Source: Oreocharis arfaki (lineage: Eukaryota; Chordata; Aves; Passeriformes; Paramythiidae). Taken from it: a DNA stretch of 64,000 bases. The translations under genes and the position numbers were made by a program. The notes under the pieces are model-generated. The model saw only the letters and a list, made by a program, of their open reading frames with translations. It was not told where the DNA came from and did no database searches. The stretch spans positions 62,001 to 126,000 of the forward strand of contig VZRR01012739.1 of NCBI GenBank assembly GCA_013398015.1. Reading direction: 5' to 3'. The number at the start of each line of letters is the position of its first letter. Position 1 is the first letter of the stretch. Positions 1-10,109 of the stretch are shown here, piece by piece.

Positions 1-2032
1 ACTGAAGGAAATAGGTCAACTCAAATAACATTAAATCATGCTGGATGAAAACGTATCCCACTCCTCTCTGAGCTGCAGGATGACAGAGAGATTTTAAACT
101 CCATTTGCTGATGAGCATCTGGGATGTACAGAGAGGCTCTCTGGGATCTGAGCAGTGCCCCTCACTCGGTGTGACAGTTTTCCTAACAACTTTCTCACTC
201 TGTTGGCTCTCAGCTGTTCTGCTGCCTTTTATTTTTTTTTAGAGGAAACTTGAGCCATTGCCACTTTTTATCCTCTCCTCGCTGCTTTGATGGGATCTTC
301 CTTCACTTCCTGCTTTTTCTTTTTTTGCCTCTTTCCATTTTATGAGAATTTTATTCTCCTCTTCATATAGTTCCAACACTTCTCACCTTCTCTCTCACAA
401 TAAAAAAATGAAAACCTTATGCTATAGCATTTTGAAATAAAATTCCAGAGTAACACTCCTGTTTCAGCTGCTGCTGGAGAAAGAGGAAGGCAGCTTTATT
501 TTATTTAATTTTTTTTCCACAAGTTGTTTATGATCCTGTTCTTAAGTTCAGAGTTCTGACATCATGCTGGGTACCCTCCAAAAATATTAGTTTCAAGTTC
601 TTTGCGGAGTATTTAATAAATAGCAAACATTTCCTAATGGACTTCATGCTATAGCATCTTTTAAAGGAGGAGCCCTGCAGAGGTGGCAGAGTTCAGGCTG
701 AATGACAGAAAATTGAGAAGGAATTGTATTTATCCTTGGAAAAATGATCAGGAAAGGGAGCTGTAAAATAGAATGGAATGCTACTATTTACTTCTTAAAA
801 CTACCCTGTAGATGGATATGTAAGGGATTCTTAAAAAAAAATCTAATTTCAGTGTAGACAGGCAAAAAGTAGGGGTTTTTCCATTTCTTTTTGGCTGCTT
901 TGTCCATTTATTAGTGTAATTTGTCCACACTAATGGGCTGAAATAGATCAGAGAGTGCTATTAACAATGGAATAGAAAACAGGAAACAGCATTGAATATT
1001 CCTAGAAATCTGCAATTGAAAAATGCCTGTTTGAAGCTAAATCTTAGGCCTACTGTAATATGATACTGCTTCTTACTAATTATCATCCTGTTAAACTCCC
1101 AGCATTGGCTTAATTTGCATTTTACTGTTTAAGCCACACCTGCTGAGGATAAACAACCTTGCTCTAAAGATTTTCAGGCCTCATTTGACCTTCCTCAAAC
1201 GCCAGGATCTGAGCAGGTACCTGAACAGAGTATGATTTTTAATTTCTCCAAGGTTTAGCACAAGGGATTGAGTCCATATTCCCTGTCTGTCATGTTTCCT
1301 GGAAGCAGATTGTGGATTTTATTATTTCTTGCACGTTCCCAGGGTCCTCAGCTTCCTCAGCCCCCATCTCCCAGTCCTTCTGCCTTGATTGAGCATCCTA
1401 GAGGGATGGAACCCTCAGAGAGTGGACAGAGGCACTGTGACAGTGCCAGTGGCCAAAATCATAACCCTGTGTTAAATCCATCAGTCAGACTTTGATGTAG
1501 CCCTGAAAATCTGATAATGATCTACCCATAGAGCAAACAGAACTAGCAGCAGTTATAATGGATTTTTCTCTGCCTCTGAAAAATAGTACTGGTAGAGATG
1601 GTGGAGATTTTTCCAGGTAAGCTTATAGAAAATATGGTTTGGGTCTGAAGAGTGAGGAGTCCTGCAATTCTTTCTGGCTCGTTTGAGGTTTTATTGTCTT
1701 ATTCTGAGAGCGCTTTTGTAATTTCATGCTGAGCCTCTCCTTGCATGAGGAGCTTGTTTGACGTCTGTGCTACGAAAGCTGCAGTTCAGGTTATGTTTCG
1801 GTGACAGCAGTGAGGTGAAGTGTCCTGGGGCTAAAGACTCCTTAAGTGGGACGAATATTGATCATTTTTCTTATGAGATGGGAATTCTGGATAAATTTTC
1901 TCCCCTGGCCCTGATTAGCAGGGAATTTTCCGGTGAATATTCTGTGTTGGTCGCATTTATTTGAAATAAATTCCAGTTCTGAAAAGCGCTCAGGGAGGGC
2001 GCTGGAAGGAAGGGATCCAGCACTGGAGATGG
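1..2032. other. Non-coding stretch, no gene seen
   Basis: AT-rich sequence with short open frames only (75 and 68 codons at 1268 and 1758), neither resembling a known protein. No repeat family is recognised. The one structural oddity is the 12-base palindrome ATGCTATAGCAT, present identically at 419-430 and 646-657. Sequence alone cannot separate intergenic from intronic here. Confidence 0.6.
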
Positions 2033-2046
2033 GCAGCAGGTGGCAC
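2033..2046 (+). promoter_or_regulatory. CTCF-like motif
   Basis: The sequence GCAGCAGGTGGCAC fits the commonly used CTCF core consensus CCASYAGRKGGCRS at 13 of 14 positions, the first base being the mismatch. CTCF is the vertebrate insulator and loop-anchor protein. Single motif hits occur by chance, so binding is inference only. The site lies about 190 bp upstream of the 60-bp tandem duplication. Confidence 0.3.
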
Positions 2047-2238
2047 CCACAGACCGTGGAAATTCCTGCCTTGCTGCATCCAGCCAGGTGAGAAGGGCTT
2101 TTAAAACCTGCTAGGACCCGGCTGAACGCACATTTACCTTTCCTGAGTTACACATTTGGTGTTTGAAGCAAAACAAGTGGGATTTATCCTCTCTAGCAGC
2201 GTTTTCACTATAAAATATGCCCACAAAACTTGTCTGCT

Positions 2239-2359
2239 GCCCTAATATCGATATTAAACACTTTATTCTTAGGCATGGTGCATAGATTAACAAGTCAAGC
2301 CCTAATATCGATATTAAACACTTTATTCTTAGGCATGGTGCACAGATTAACAAGTCAAG
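2239..2359. repeat. 60-bp tandem duplication, two copies
   Basis: Two head-to-tail 60-bp units (2239-2298 and 2299-2358) differ at one base by eye: T at 2284 against C at 2344. Each unit carries the perfect 14-base palindrome TAATATCGATATTA (2243-2256 and 2303-2316). Sixty is a multiple of three, so one frame on each strand stays open and encodes a repeated peptide. Nothing supports translation. The near identity points to a recent slippage or unequal-exchange event, or an assembly or allelic artefact. Confidence 0.95.
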
Positions 2360-2998
2360 ACACGGGGAAACAATTAGAGTGGAAATGTGTTTCAGGGGCA
2401 TCCAGCTTGCCCAACCCTGTGCCCCTTATCCTTGAAAAAAAACTTACCTTAAACTCCCAAGCTAAGAAGGAATGCCATACCTCAGGCTGGTTTTAAGAAA
2501 TACATAAATATGTTCTGGAAATGAGAAGTTTCAGGGGACAGCTTTTCCCCAAGGGCCACACAATCCTTTATCCTTCACAGCCTTTTGTAATCCAGCTCAC
2601 ATCACCTCTTCACCTTGTTTGTATTTTGTTTGTTTGTGGGTTTGGATTTTTTCCTGCAGTGGAAATAATGTGTATTTTGCACACAGATAGTTTTATGTTC
2701 TGTTTTGATGGCGTTAGTAAAGATTTTAAAAGACTAGTCCCCAATGTACATTCTGCTATGTTAGAGTTTTCTAAGCCTTCTCACAGTGTGTTGGTAGCCT
2801 AAAAATATATATCTTTATGAAAAAAAATAGATTTTGATTTGTGGAATTAAATGTGCACTGGTGTGTACTTTTAAATGTGTAGTAAGGCTGTTTGTCAATG
2901 ATTTGTGCAAATATGCTCAGTGACGGGTTTGTTGTAATTGATATTTCCGTGTTGTTTCACTGCAACATGGCCATTCTTAATTAAAATGCAAAACTTAA
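2360..2998. other. Non-coding stretch, no gene seen
   Basis: Unique AT-rich sequence between the tandem duplication and the first CR1 tail. A 93-codon open frame (2521-2802) shows no domain. No mobile element is recognised. Confidence 0.55.
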
Positions 2999-3150
2999 AT
3001 CATGGAATCATGGAATATTTTGGGTTGGAAAGAACCCTAAATAATATCTGGTTCCAACCCCCTGCCATGCACCTTTCACCAGACCAGGTTGCTCCACCAA
3101 CTTGTTCTTATGCACTCCCAGAGTTGGGGCAGTCACAGCTTCTCTGAGGT
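2999..3150 (-). mobile_element. CR1 LINE fragment, 3' end
   Basis: Read on the plus strand, this begins with two ATGGAATC-type tail repeats, then a GGGTTGGAAAGAACC box, CTGGTTCCAACCCCCTGCCATG, ACCAGGTTGCTCCA and CACAGCTTCTCTG. These are, in order, the blocks of the reverse-complemented CR1 3' untranslated tail, so the element lies on the minus strand. It is a short 5'-truncated copy with no reverse-transcriptase sequence, and it is visibly diverged. CR1 is the dominant LINE of bird genomes and usually lacks target-site duplications. Confidence 0.9.
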
Positions 3151-4861
3151 ATTTTTTTTCCCCTTTCTCCACATTTTACCTTCTTTCTTCAAGATTTTGA
3201 GAAGACAATGTGAAAATATCACTTGAGTCTTCATCTTCATTCCTGAATTCTTTCTCACAACATATTTGCATTCTTGGCCCGCGCTCCTGATATTAAACCT
3301 GAATAGTCATAAAGATCTCATTCAACAGGTGTGGGGTGAACTGGAGATATTCTTCATTAATTTATTCATTCTGATACATGGAAAATGTTACATGCAGTGA
3401 TTTCTTGGTATTGTTTTAATAGTCATTAGAGGGAAGAGGTTTTATTCCTGGATATTTCATAACATGATTTGCATAGGGGATGACTTTTTTTTCATCGTGG
3501 CATTGGATCCCTAGACTGCTAATTTGAGTCTGACAGCTGTTGGGATTAATATGAGTGATATTTCCTCCTGTTCTTCAGGGCTGGATTATCTATTAGGATT
3601 TTTGTTTTCAAACATTTATTGTGCTTTATATGGAGCAGTGGCAGTCAAACATTTGCGTGCCTGGCAAACCAATTTGTTGCTGGCAAACACCTAATTTACT
3701 GGCAGGCAGGATGCAGACATTTATCTGGCTTCATGGTTTTAATTATCATAATCTCTGAATGCATTTGAGGTGGTCAAGCTTAAATTTGGACCAGTGATTG
3801 AAACATCCTAAGCAGTTTCATCATGTTTTTAGGAATACAACATCATGTGGTGTTACATCCTCATACGGTGGTGAGAGGATGTGGCTTGCTCCGAGTAATT
3901 TTGGAAAAGAATTGAATTTCATTTTCAAGGAAAGTGGGAAGAGGATTTTCTGCTTCTACAACCCTAAGGTTTTTCCAGCAGAATGTCTTCTGAATCAAGA
4001 CATGGTTTGTGAAACACAGGAAGCATCATGAATGAAGTAACATAAAACCTGGGGTTTGCTCTGTTTATGCCTCCACAGCAGTTCAACTTAAGATGGCAAA
4101 ATGTTCAGCATAGGAGACTGTGAGACTTCCCCAGCCTTGGATAAATGCTGCTGGACCAGAAGGCTCGTTCCAGCAGCTTCCCTCCGGTGGGTGCTGATAC
4201 ATCTTGAGCTGAAAACTCTTGGAAACATCCACACATTTTCCTTTGTGTGGCCTGGAGGTACTTTTGGAGGGGCAGATTTTTGGGCTGCCTCTGACCCCTG
4301 AGGTGGGTTAGATGTCATGCCACCTGAGAGCAGACTTTCTGAGGAACTGATTTCCTACTATTTGTTAGAAATTATTAAAATTATAAATGAAAAACAGAAA
4401 ACATTCCTGTTCAGTCAAAAATTGCTGCCTGTAAACATTGGCCCACATATGTTCATTACAAAAGTTTGTTTCTGAGTGAATCTCTTCCCCCAGCCCAACT
4501 CCACTTCTGTCTGCCTTTTTTCCCTCTGTTTCATTCCCTCACTTCTTCCATTAATCATTCCTCTGAACAGCTGCTTCTATCTGAACCACCATCATTCTGA
4601 CTTATTTATGATTTCTTCTCCTGTGTTTCTTACTCCTTTTGATTTCCAGTGCTCCCATTCCAGTCCTTCTTGCTTTTGTTCCTGCTTTCCCCTTGCCATA
4701 CCTTGCTTGCATTAAAGGCTTGCTGAGAGATATTGTGGATCCGTTCTGTCTGGAGTTTGCCTTTCTTTTTTGTTCATTCAGGTCTGGATTGATTGTCTCT
4801 ATTGATTATTAATATCTATGCAAAGGAAGTATTAATCAACAGCATGCTGCCGGAAGAAAAC
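3151..4861. other. Non-coding stretch, no gene seen
   Basis: Unique sequence with open frames below 80 codons. The word CTGGCAAAC recurs at about 3661 and 3690, which is too little to call a repeat. No promoter-like CpG cluster is present. Confidence 0.55.
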
Positions 4862-5070
4862 GTGAGAGTGGAGAGGCCCTGGCACAGGGTGCCCAGAGAA
4901 GCTGTGGCTGCCCCTGGATCCCTGGAAGTGTCCAAGGCCAGGTTGGAGTTCTCCTTAACCTGGGATAGTGGGAGGTGTCCCTGCCCATGGCAGGGGGTGG
5001 AACTGGATAATCTCCTCCCAACTCACAACATTCTGTAATCTGTGGGGACATTCTGTGATTCCACGATTCT
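4862..5070 (+). mobile_element. CR1 LINE fragment, 3' end
   Basis: The order GTGAGAGTGGAGAGGCCCTGG, CAGAGAAGCTGTGGCTGCCC, GTCCAAGGCCAGGTTGGA, GTGTCCCTGCCCATGGCAGG, then an ATTCTGT/ATTCCACGATTCT tail, matches the sense-strand CR1 3' end. The copy is about 210 bp, truncated at its 5' side and without coding sequence. It appears to be the same subfamily as the copies at 9850-10109 and 49018-49434. A block near the tail (CTCCCAACTCACAACATTCTG) is diverged. Confidence 0.92.
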
Positions 5071-5952
5071 CCTCAGCGAATCTTACTCCAAGCTAATTGT
5101 CTGTGGCAGTGCCAGGGATACAAAGTTGAATCAAGATGCCAAGTAATTAATTTTAATTTAGATATTATTATAAAACAAGGGGAGATCACAGAGCTGCCAA
5201 ATGTAACATGGCCAGGAATTAAAACATATGCCTTGGCACATTTTTGGGGTGTCAGGAAAAGAAGCTGGTTTTCTTTTTCCTTAAAGTGAGATACAACTCT
5301 ACAGAGAGGATAATTCAGGTTTTTTTTCAAAAAGGAAGGGCCTACCATATGGAACTTTAATTGCAACGTGCTTTAGGGAAGTCAAATAATTTTCTGTAAA
5401 TAAAGTTGAGGGAAATACTGTTTGCTTCTGAAATGGTTCTAGAAGCTTTCCTTCTGCAAAGATGACAAACAGGAATGTTGTTTGTGGAAACACTCAGCCG
5501 TTTCCAGGAGTGTTACTGATGTAGAGGAACAAAAACGGGCTTGCTAGAATTCCTTGGGCTATGCACAGCACCTTATTTAGGCAAATTCTGGCTAGCCAAT
5601 CCTGCCTTGAGTGTGCAATGTATAAACCAAGGTGTGCATCCCTCACCTGATGTAAGGAAAAAGTCAGACAAGATGTATTCAGTTCCACCTTCCACCTTCA
5701 ATCCATCCATAACTGTATTTTTCCACAGTGAGATGTACATATTTTTTTCATGAGTCACTGGAGGATTCACCTTTTTGAAAAAACTGTAGCTGTATCTAAG
5801 CTTAAAGGCTTTTACTGTAGTTTCAGGAGACCAAATTTCAAAGCTATTTAAGGCAACACAGATGTGTAATGAAAATTTTGTGCCGTTACTCATAGGTGCA
5901 CAAACCAATGTCATTATGGTCGCTACTATCATCAGGGAATCAACATATATTT

Positions 5953-5987
5953 GAATAGAATAGAATAGATTTGATTTACAATCAAAT
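5953..5987. repeat. GAATA microsatellite and adjoining hairpin
   Basis: Three copies of GAATA (5953-5968) run directly into a perfect 8-bp inverted repeat: ATTTGATT (5969-5976), loop TAC, AATCAAAT (5980-5987). Likely simple-sequence DNA; no function is implied. Confidence 0.85.
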
Positions 5988-6947
5988 TTATCCTCTTTAA
6001 TGAGCTTTTAGGTGCTGATTAGAACAAGAAGTTTGCTACAGAATCCAACTGAGCCATGGTCAATGTGTTTTAAAAAAAAACCCAACACAAAAAAATGAAA
6101 GAACGATGAGATATGGCAACAATTTAAGGCACTGAACATTTCCTCTTTCAGGTGGAATATTCATACTTAAACAAGGAAACGAAAGATTTTATGGGGCAAA
6201 TTGATGACAACCTGGCATGACTTGGCACTGGTCGCAGGCAGTCATTTGCTGTTTCATGTCAGGCAGGTTTCTGTGTCCTCCTCAGACTTCCAAAAATCTG
6301 GTTGGAGATAAAGCTGTTGCATGAGCATAAAGAGTTGATTCATTAAGCCAAGAGAAACTCTGATCTAAGGAAGTTCACGAGTCTCTGACACAGCCCGTAC
6401 AAAAGCCTTATTCGAGAGAAGAGGAAAAAGCCCTTTTGGAGAAGCTGAAGGGTTTGTTCTTGAGGCAGCAGGATCATCACTTCCGTTTTGCCAAGTCCTT
6501 GTCCTCATTCCTGGGTGTTCAGTCTATATTTGGGTAACAAATCCCAATGAACAGCCCTGTCAAGTGATATCAGAGGACTTAGGCTCGAAGATTTGATGGA
6601 TTAAAAGTGGTGAAACACACCAATTTAAAGTTTGGGTTCCATTTCATCTTATTTATTTCTTTTCAGGAAGAGATTTAGCAAAAAAAGCCCCAAACATGCG
6701 AGCTTGAAATACCATTTTAGGCAGCAGCTTTTTGTTATGTCAAAGAGAGAAACTAAACTTTGAAATTCACATTCCTTTTATAACTATTTAAAGCTTAAGT
6801 AGTTCTTTCTGTAGGTGTATAAATTGCCCAATCTGATAATGATAAGGAGCTGGTGTTGCCTACATTTCTCATATCCCACTCGTGCTCTGGTAGACAATGA
6901 ATATTGCAATTTACGTGTGTGGAAAAGTCTAAATCAGAATTTAATTC

Positions 6948-6960
6948 TTTTTTTTTTTTT
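6948..6960. repeat. Poly-T run (13 T)
   Basis: A homopolymer of 13 T followed by AAAGC. It has no flanking element that would mark it as a retroposon tail. Confidence 0.9.
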
Positions 6961-7576
6961 AAAGCAACTTTGTATTCTTTTAACAATGGAGGGCCACAAT
7001 TTCCTCTAGTGTTGCCAAAATTTTCTTACAATGAACCAGGCTATGAATTGGGATAAGGAAACTTGTGAAAGGAAGTGTGTTTCTGGCAAAAATCACTTTT
7101 ATGCTGGGAGATCTGCAGAAAAACCTAGTCAAAATTTTTGTGTATATGTATATACTCATAAATTAGATCCACTACTTGGTGCCCTAGAAAAATATCAGGA
7201 AATTAATGAATTCTGTAAGTTTCTTCCTTTTTTCTGTTTACAAAACTTAACAGATGAAAAACCCCCAAACAATCACCAGAGTTCTTAAGTACAAATTATT
7301 AATTCCCATTTATAGGAAACTACCAACTAGAGCTACCAAAAACCCCATGATGTCCATCCTCCATAAAACCTAAATGGGAATTCCCAACCAGTTCCTTAAG
7401 AGAAAGCCAATCCCTTCCCAAATGGGATCACTCAAAGATTTCTCAAGAGAAATTTGTTTTCGGATTCATTCTTTCCCAGGGAATTAAATGGGCTTAAATA
7501 CTGGAAAGACTCCTTGGAAGTTTCCAAGTCTCTCCTAACACCGTGAGTCAGATGTCTGCAGGTTGTGTTGTGCCAG

Positions 7577-7590
7577 ATTTGACGTCAAAT
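7577..7590. promoter_or_regulatory. Palindromic full CRE (CREB/ATF motif)
   Basis: ATTTGACGTCAAAT is a perfect 14-base palindrome with the full cAMP-response element TGACGTCA at 7580-7587. The full palindromic CRE contains a CpG and so is uncommon in CpG-depleted vertebrate DNA. A CCAAT word follows at about 7596. No transcription start or CpG island is seen nearby, so a distal site or a chance match are both possible. Confidence 0.35.
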
Positions 7591-9096
7591 GATAATCCAA
7601 TGGGGTTTTCCACTACACTTCCTAATGGAGATTCAATGGGATTTTATGGTGTAAAATGATGGGATTTTGTCTGAATCACAAAAGCCAGTATAAAAAATGT
7701 GGTCCTGGTAACGGCCTTGTTGAAACCCGTTTTTAAAGGCTTAAAACATTGAAGAAAAGAAGTTAAATTTCAATTTTTATACAGTGATATCAATTTTGAA
7801 TGTTAATTAATTAATTTGCTTAATGTTAGTGCAGCACAAAGTGCCTGTTCTGGTTAGTCTTGGTGCTGACAGTAAGCTCTGATTACTCCTCTTTTTCAAA
7901 TTATCTCTGCTCTCCAAGACCAGGGCGTGCTGTCGCAAGCACAGTTGTTGCTGCTCACTGGAAATTTTCTGAGGAAGAAAGGAAGTGTTGCCTCATGGCT
8001 GGGTTTGGCTGGTCCTTCCTGAAATTAGGGACGTGGGCAGCTGTTGGTCATGGGTGGCCTGGTGACATCTGCCCCGGGACCAGCATCACTCTGCAACCTC
8101 TGTGGCTGCATGAAGCTTATCTTTTAGTCACTTTTACTGGATTGATAAAAGATCCAATGAGTTTCCAGCTCTGGAGGATTTGGGGGTTTGTTGTGTTTGT
8201 TTTTTCTTTATATTTTTTGTCCTATTTGGGCTGGAACCAATTCCAAGAACTCTTATTTTCCTACAGACTGGGAATCCAGCTTCTTTGGTGAGCTGCAGTT
8301 GTTCTCCAGCCTGTCTCCCACACTGCTGCACATTCTTGAGCAGAACTGTTCCCTTCATCTGAAAGTGAAAAAATTTAAGTGTAGATGCGTGAGCTTGGCT
8401 TCTGCACATTCCCCTTTTTGCCCATTCTTAAGTAAATAATAATTTCAAACACATGGAATGCTGTTTAGGAAAAAGAAATGAAGTCCGTGTTTTAGTGAAA
8501 CAGAGGAAGCAGAAGCCCTGTGCCCATTATTCAAAGATCTTTAAGAGCAGGCTCAGAAAATTGTCCAAAGAGGAATGAAGGCAGGATTAGACCCCTAAAT
8601 GGCAACTGAATAGATGGCAAGTGCTACTTCTTGCCCAACCCTATGGAAAACAGCAAAATAATGGGAATATGGATTTTTAAGCCATGGTTAATGGAATGTC
8701 ACCTGTACAATGTGGAGCTTGATTTTACATGAGAGGAGTAGATTTCTTCTCAGTTGGGAGCCAGGGAAAATTCCTAAGTGCTTTCTTTGCCATAGAGTTT
8801 TTAAAAATAATCTCAGTTCCTATTAAATGCTGCTGTGTGTTTTACAGGGATAAATCTGGAGTGGAGCTCAGTGACTTCTGCCCATCTCTGGCACCCTCAA
8901 TGCCCAGACAGGAAAAGGAGTATTGCTCGTGCTGCGATCAACTTCTTTTTTCCAGATAAGGAGAAGTCACCCAATATTTCCCCGCATTCTTGGCAGCTTT
9001 GAGTTGAGAATTGTTCATAAAAGAAACTTAAAATGGTCCAGGGGATTACTGGGTGGAAAAATTTCCAATGTCTGCCTTAGCAACTCACCATCCCCC

Positions 9097-9114
9097 TTTT
9101 TTTTTTTTTTTTTT
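9097..9114. repeat. Poly-T run (18 T)
   Basis: The longest homopolymer in the window, preceded by CCCCC. It could be the complement of a retroposon poly-A tail, but the flanks show no recognisable element on either strand. Confidence 0.9.
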
Positions 9115-9849
9115 GATAGGCACCTTAATTACAAACAATATAAATAGATCCATTGTCTCGTAGCACCCACAGTTGCAAGATAAACACAGAGGAGTTTATC
9201 CTCACCAACACTGAGGTGAAGTCAGTGAGATTGTTGATGGCATGAACCTTGTTGGATTTGGCTGGCTCCCAAATGCAGATATTAGCAGGGAAGTCTTTCA
9301 CCTGATGAGGATTAATCCTGCTGGAATGTGTGGTGGCAGCAGGAGATGTATGGGAGCAGTTTGCTGTACATGAAGTGTATTTTCGTGTGATTATGGTTTG
9401 TTTTTGTGTGAGTCACACTGGCAGTGCTCTGATGAGGTAATCTGCAGGGGAATGGGGGGATGTCACATTCCTCTCTCCCTCCCTGCTCCCACCTGGGCGA
9501 TCACTGCGTGAAAGTTGGGCACAGTGTGAATTGATGGGGCTGCTGGTGGAGTTGTGTTCCTAGAAAGGAACAGGATGGGTACAGACCCAGCTTATCAATT
9601 GGCCCAAAGCAACGTTAGATGCAGACACTGATAAGAGCTCTATTGAGGAAAATGAGGGCAGCTGCACTCCTGCAGGTGTTCACCCAGCTCCTGTGCTTGG
9701 AGTGTGCCTGTGTGTCTGCCTCTCCTTGTCCCACTGTTGGACTGAGGATAGACAGCAGCCTTCACAAGACTCAGGAGACCAAGACATCCTAGAACATCTC
9801 AGAACAGGAGCAGGTTCTGTCACAGGCTTCCCAGGGTCACTGGGCAAGG

Positions 9850-10109
9850 GAGAGTGGCTTCAAACTGAAAAAGAGTGGGTTTAGATTGGATAACAGGAAG
9901 AAATTCTTCACTGTGAGCTTGGTGAGGCACTGGAAAAAGTTACCCAGTGGCTGTGGCTGCCCCTGGATCCCTGGATGTGTCCAAGGCCAGGTTGGATGAG
10001 GCTGGGGGCACCTTGGGATAGTGGAAGGTGTCTCTGCCCGTGGCAGGGGGTGGAGCCAGATGGTGTTTAATGTCCCTTCCAACCCAAACCATTCTGTGAT
10101 CCTATGATA
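9850..10109 (+). mobile_element. CR1 LINE fragment, 3' end
   Basis: Starts near a GAGTGGCTTCAAACTGAAA block and continues with GATTGGATAACAGGAAGAAA, a CTGTGGCTGCCCCTGGATCC block, GTCCAAGGCCAGGTTGGA, a GGTGT..CTGCCCGTGGCAGG block and the CCTTCCAACCCAAACCATTC tail followed by TGTGATCCTATGAT. This is a sense-strand CR1 3' end of about 260 bp, 5'-truncated and without reverse-transcriptase sequence. Confidence 0.95.

Larger units (their letters stand above)
5071..9849. other. Non-coding stretch, no gene seen
   Basis: About 4.8 kb of AT-rich sequence. Open frames here (longest 143 codons at 7860-8291) show no domain and overlap frames on the other strand. Small features inside are listed separately: a GAATA run and hairpin at 5953-5987, poly-T runs at 6948 and 9097, and a palindromic CRE at 7577. 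From 7598 to about 7670 the word AATGGGNTTTT recurs loosely three times. Confidence 0.55.

Noticed and set aside
9097..9114. Poly-T as the tail of an antisense processed pseudogene
   Set aside because: No gene-like sequence or target-site duplication is visible beside it, and CR1 elements do not end in poly-A.
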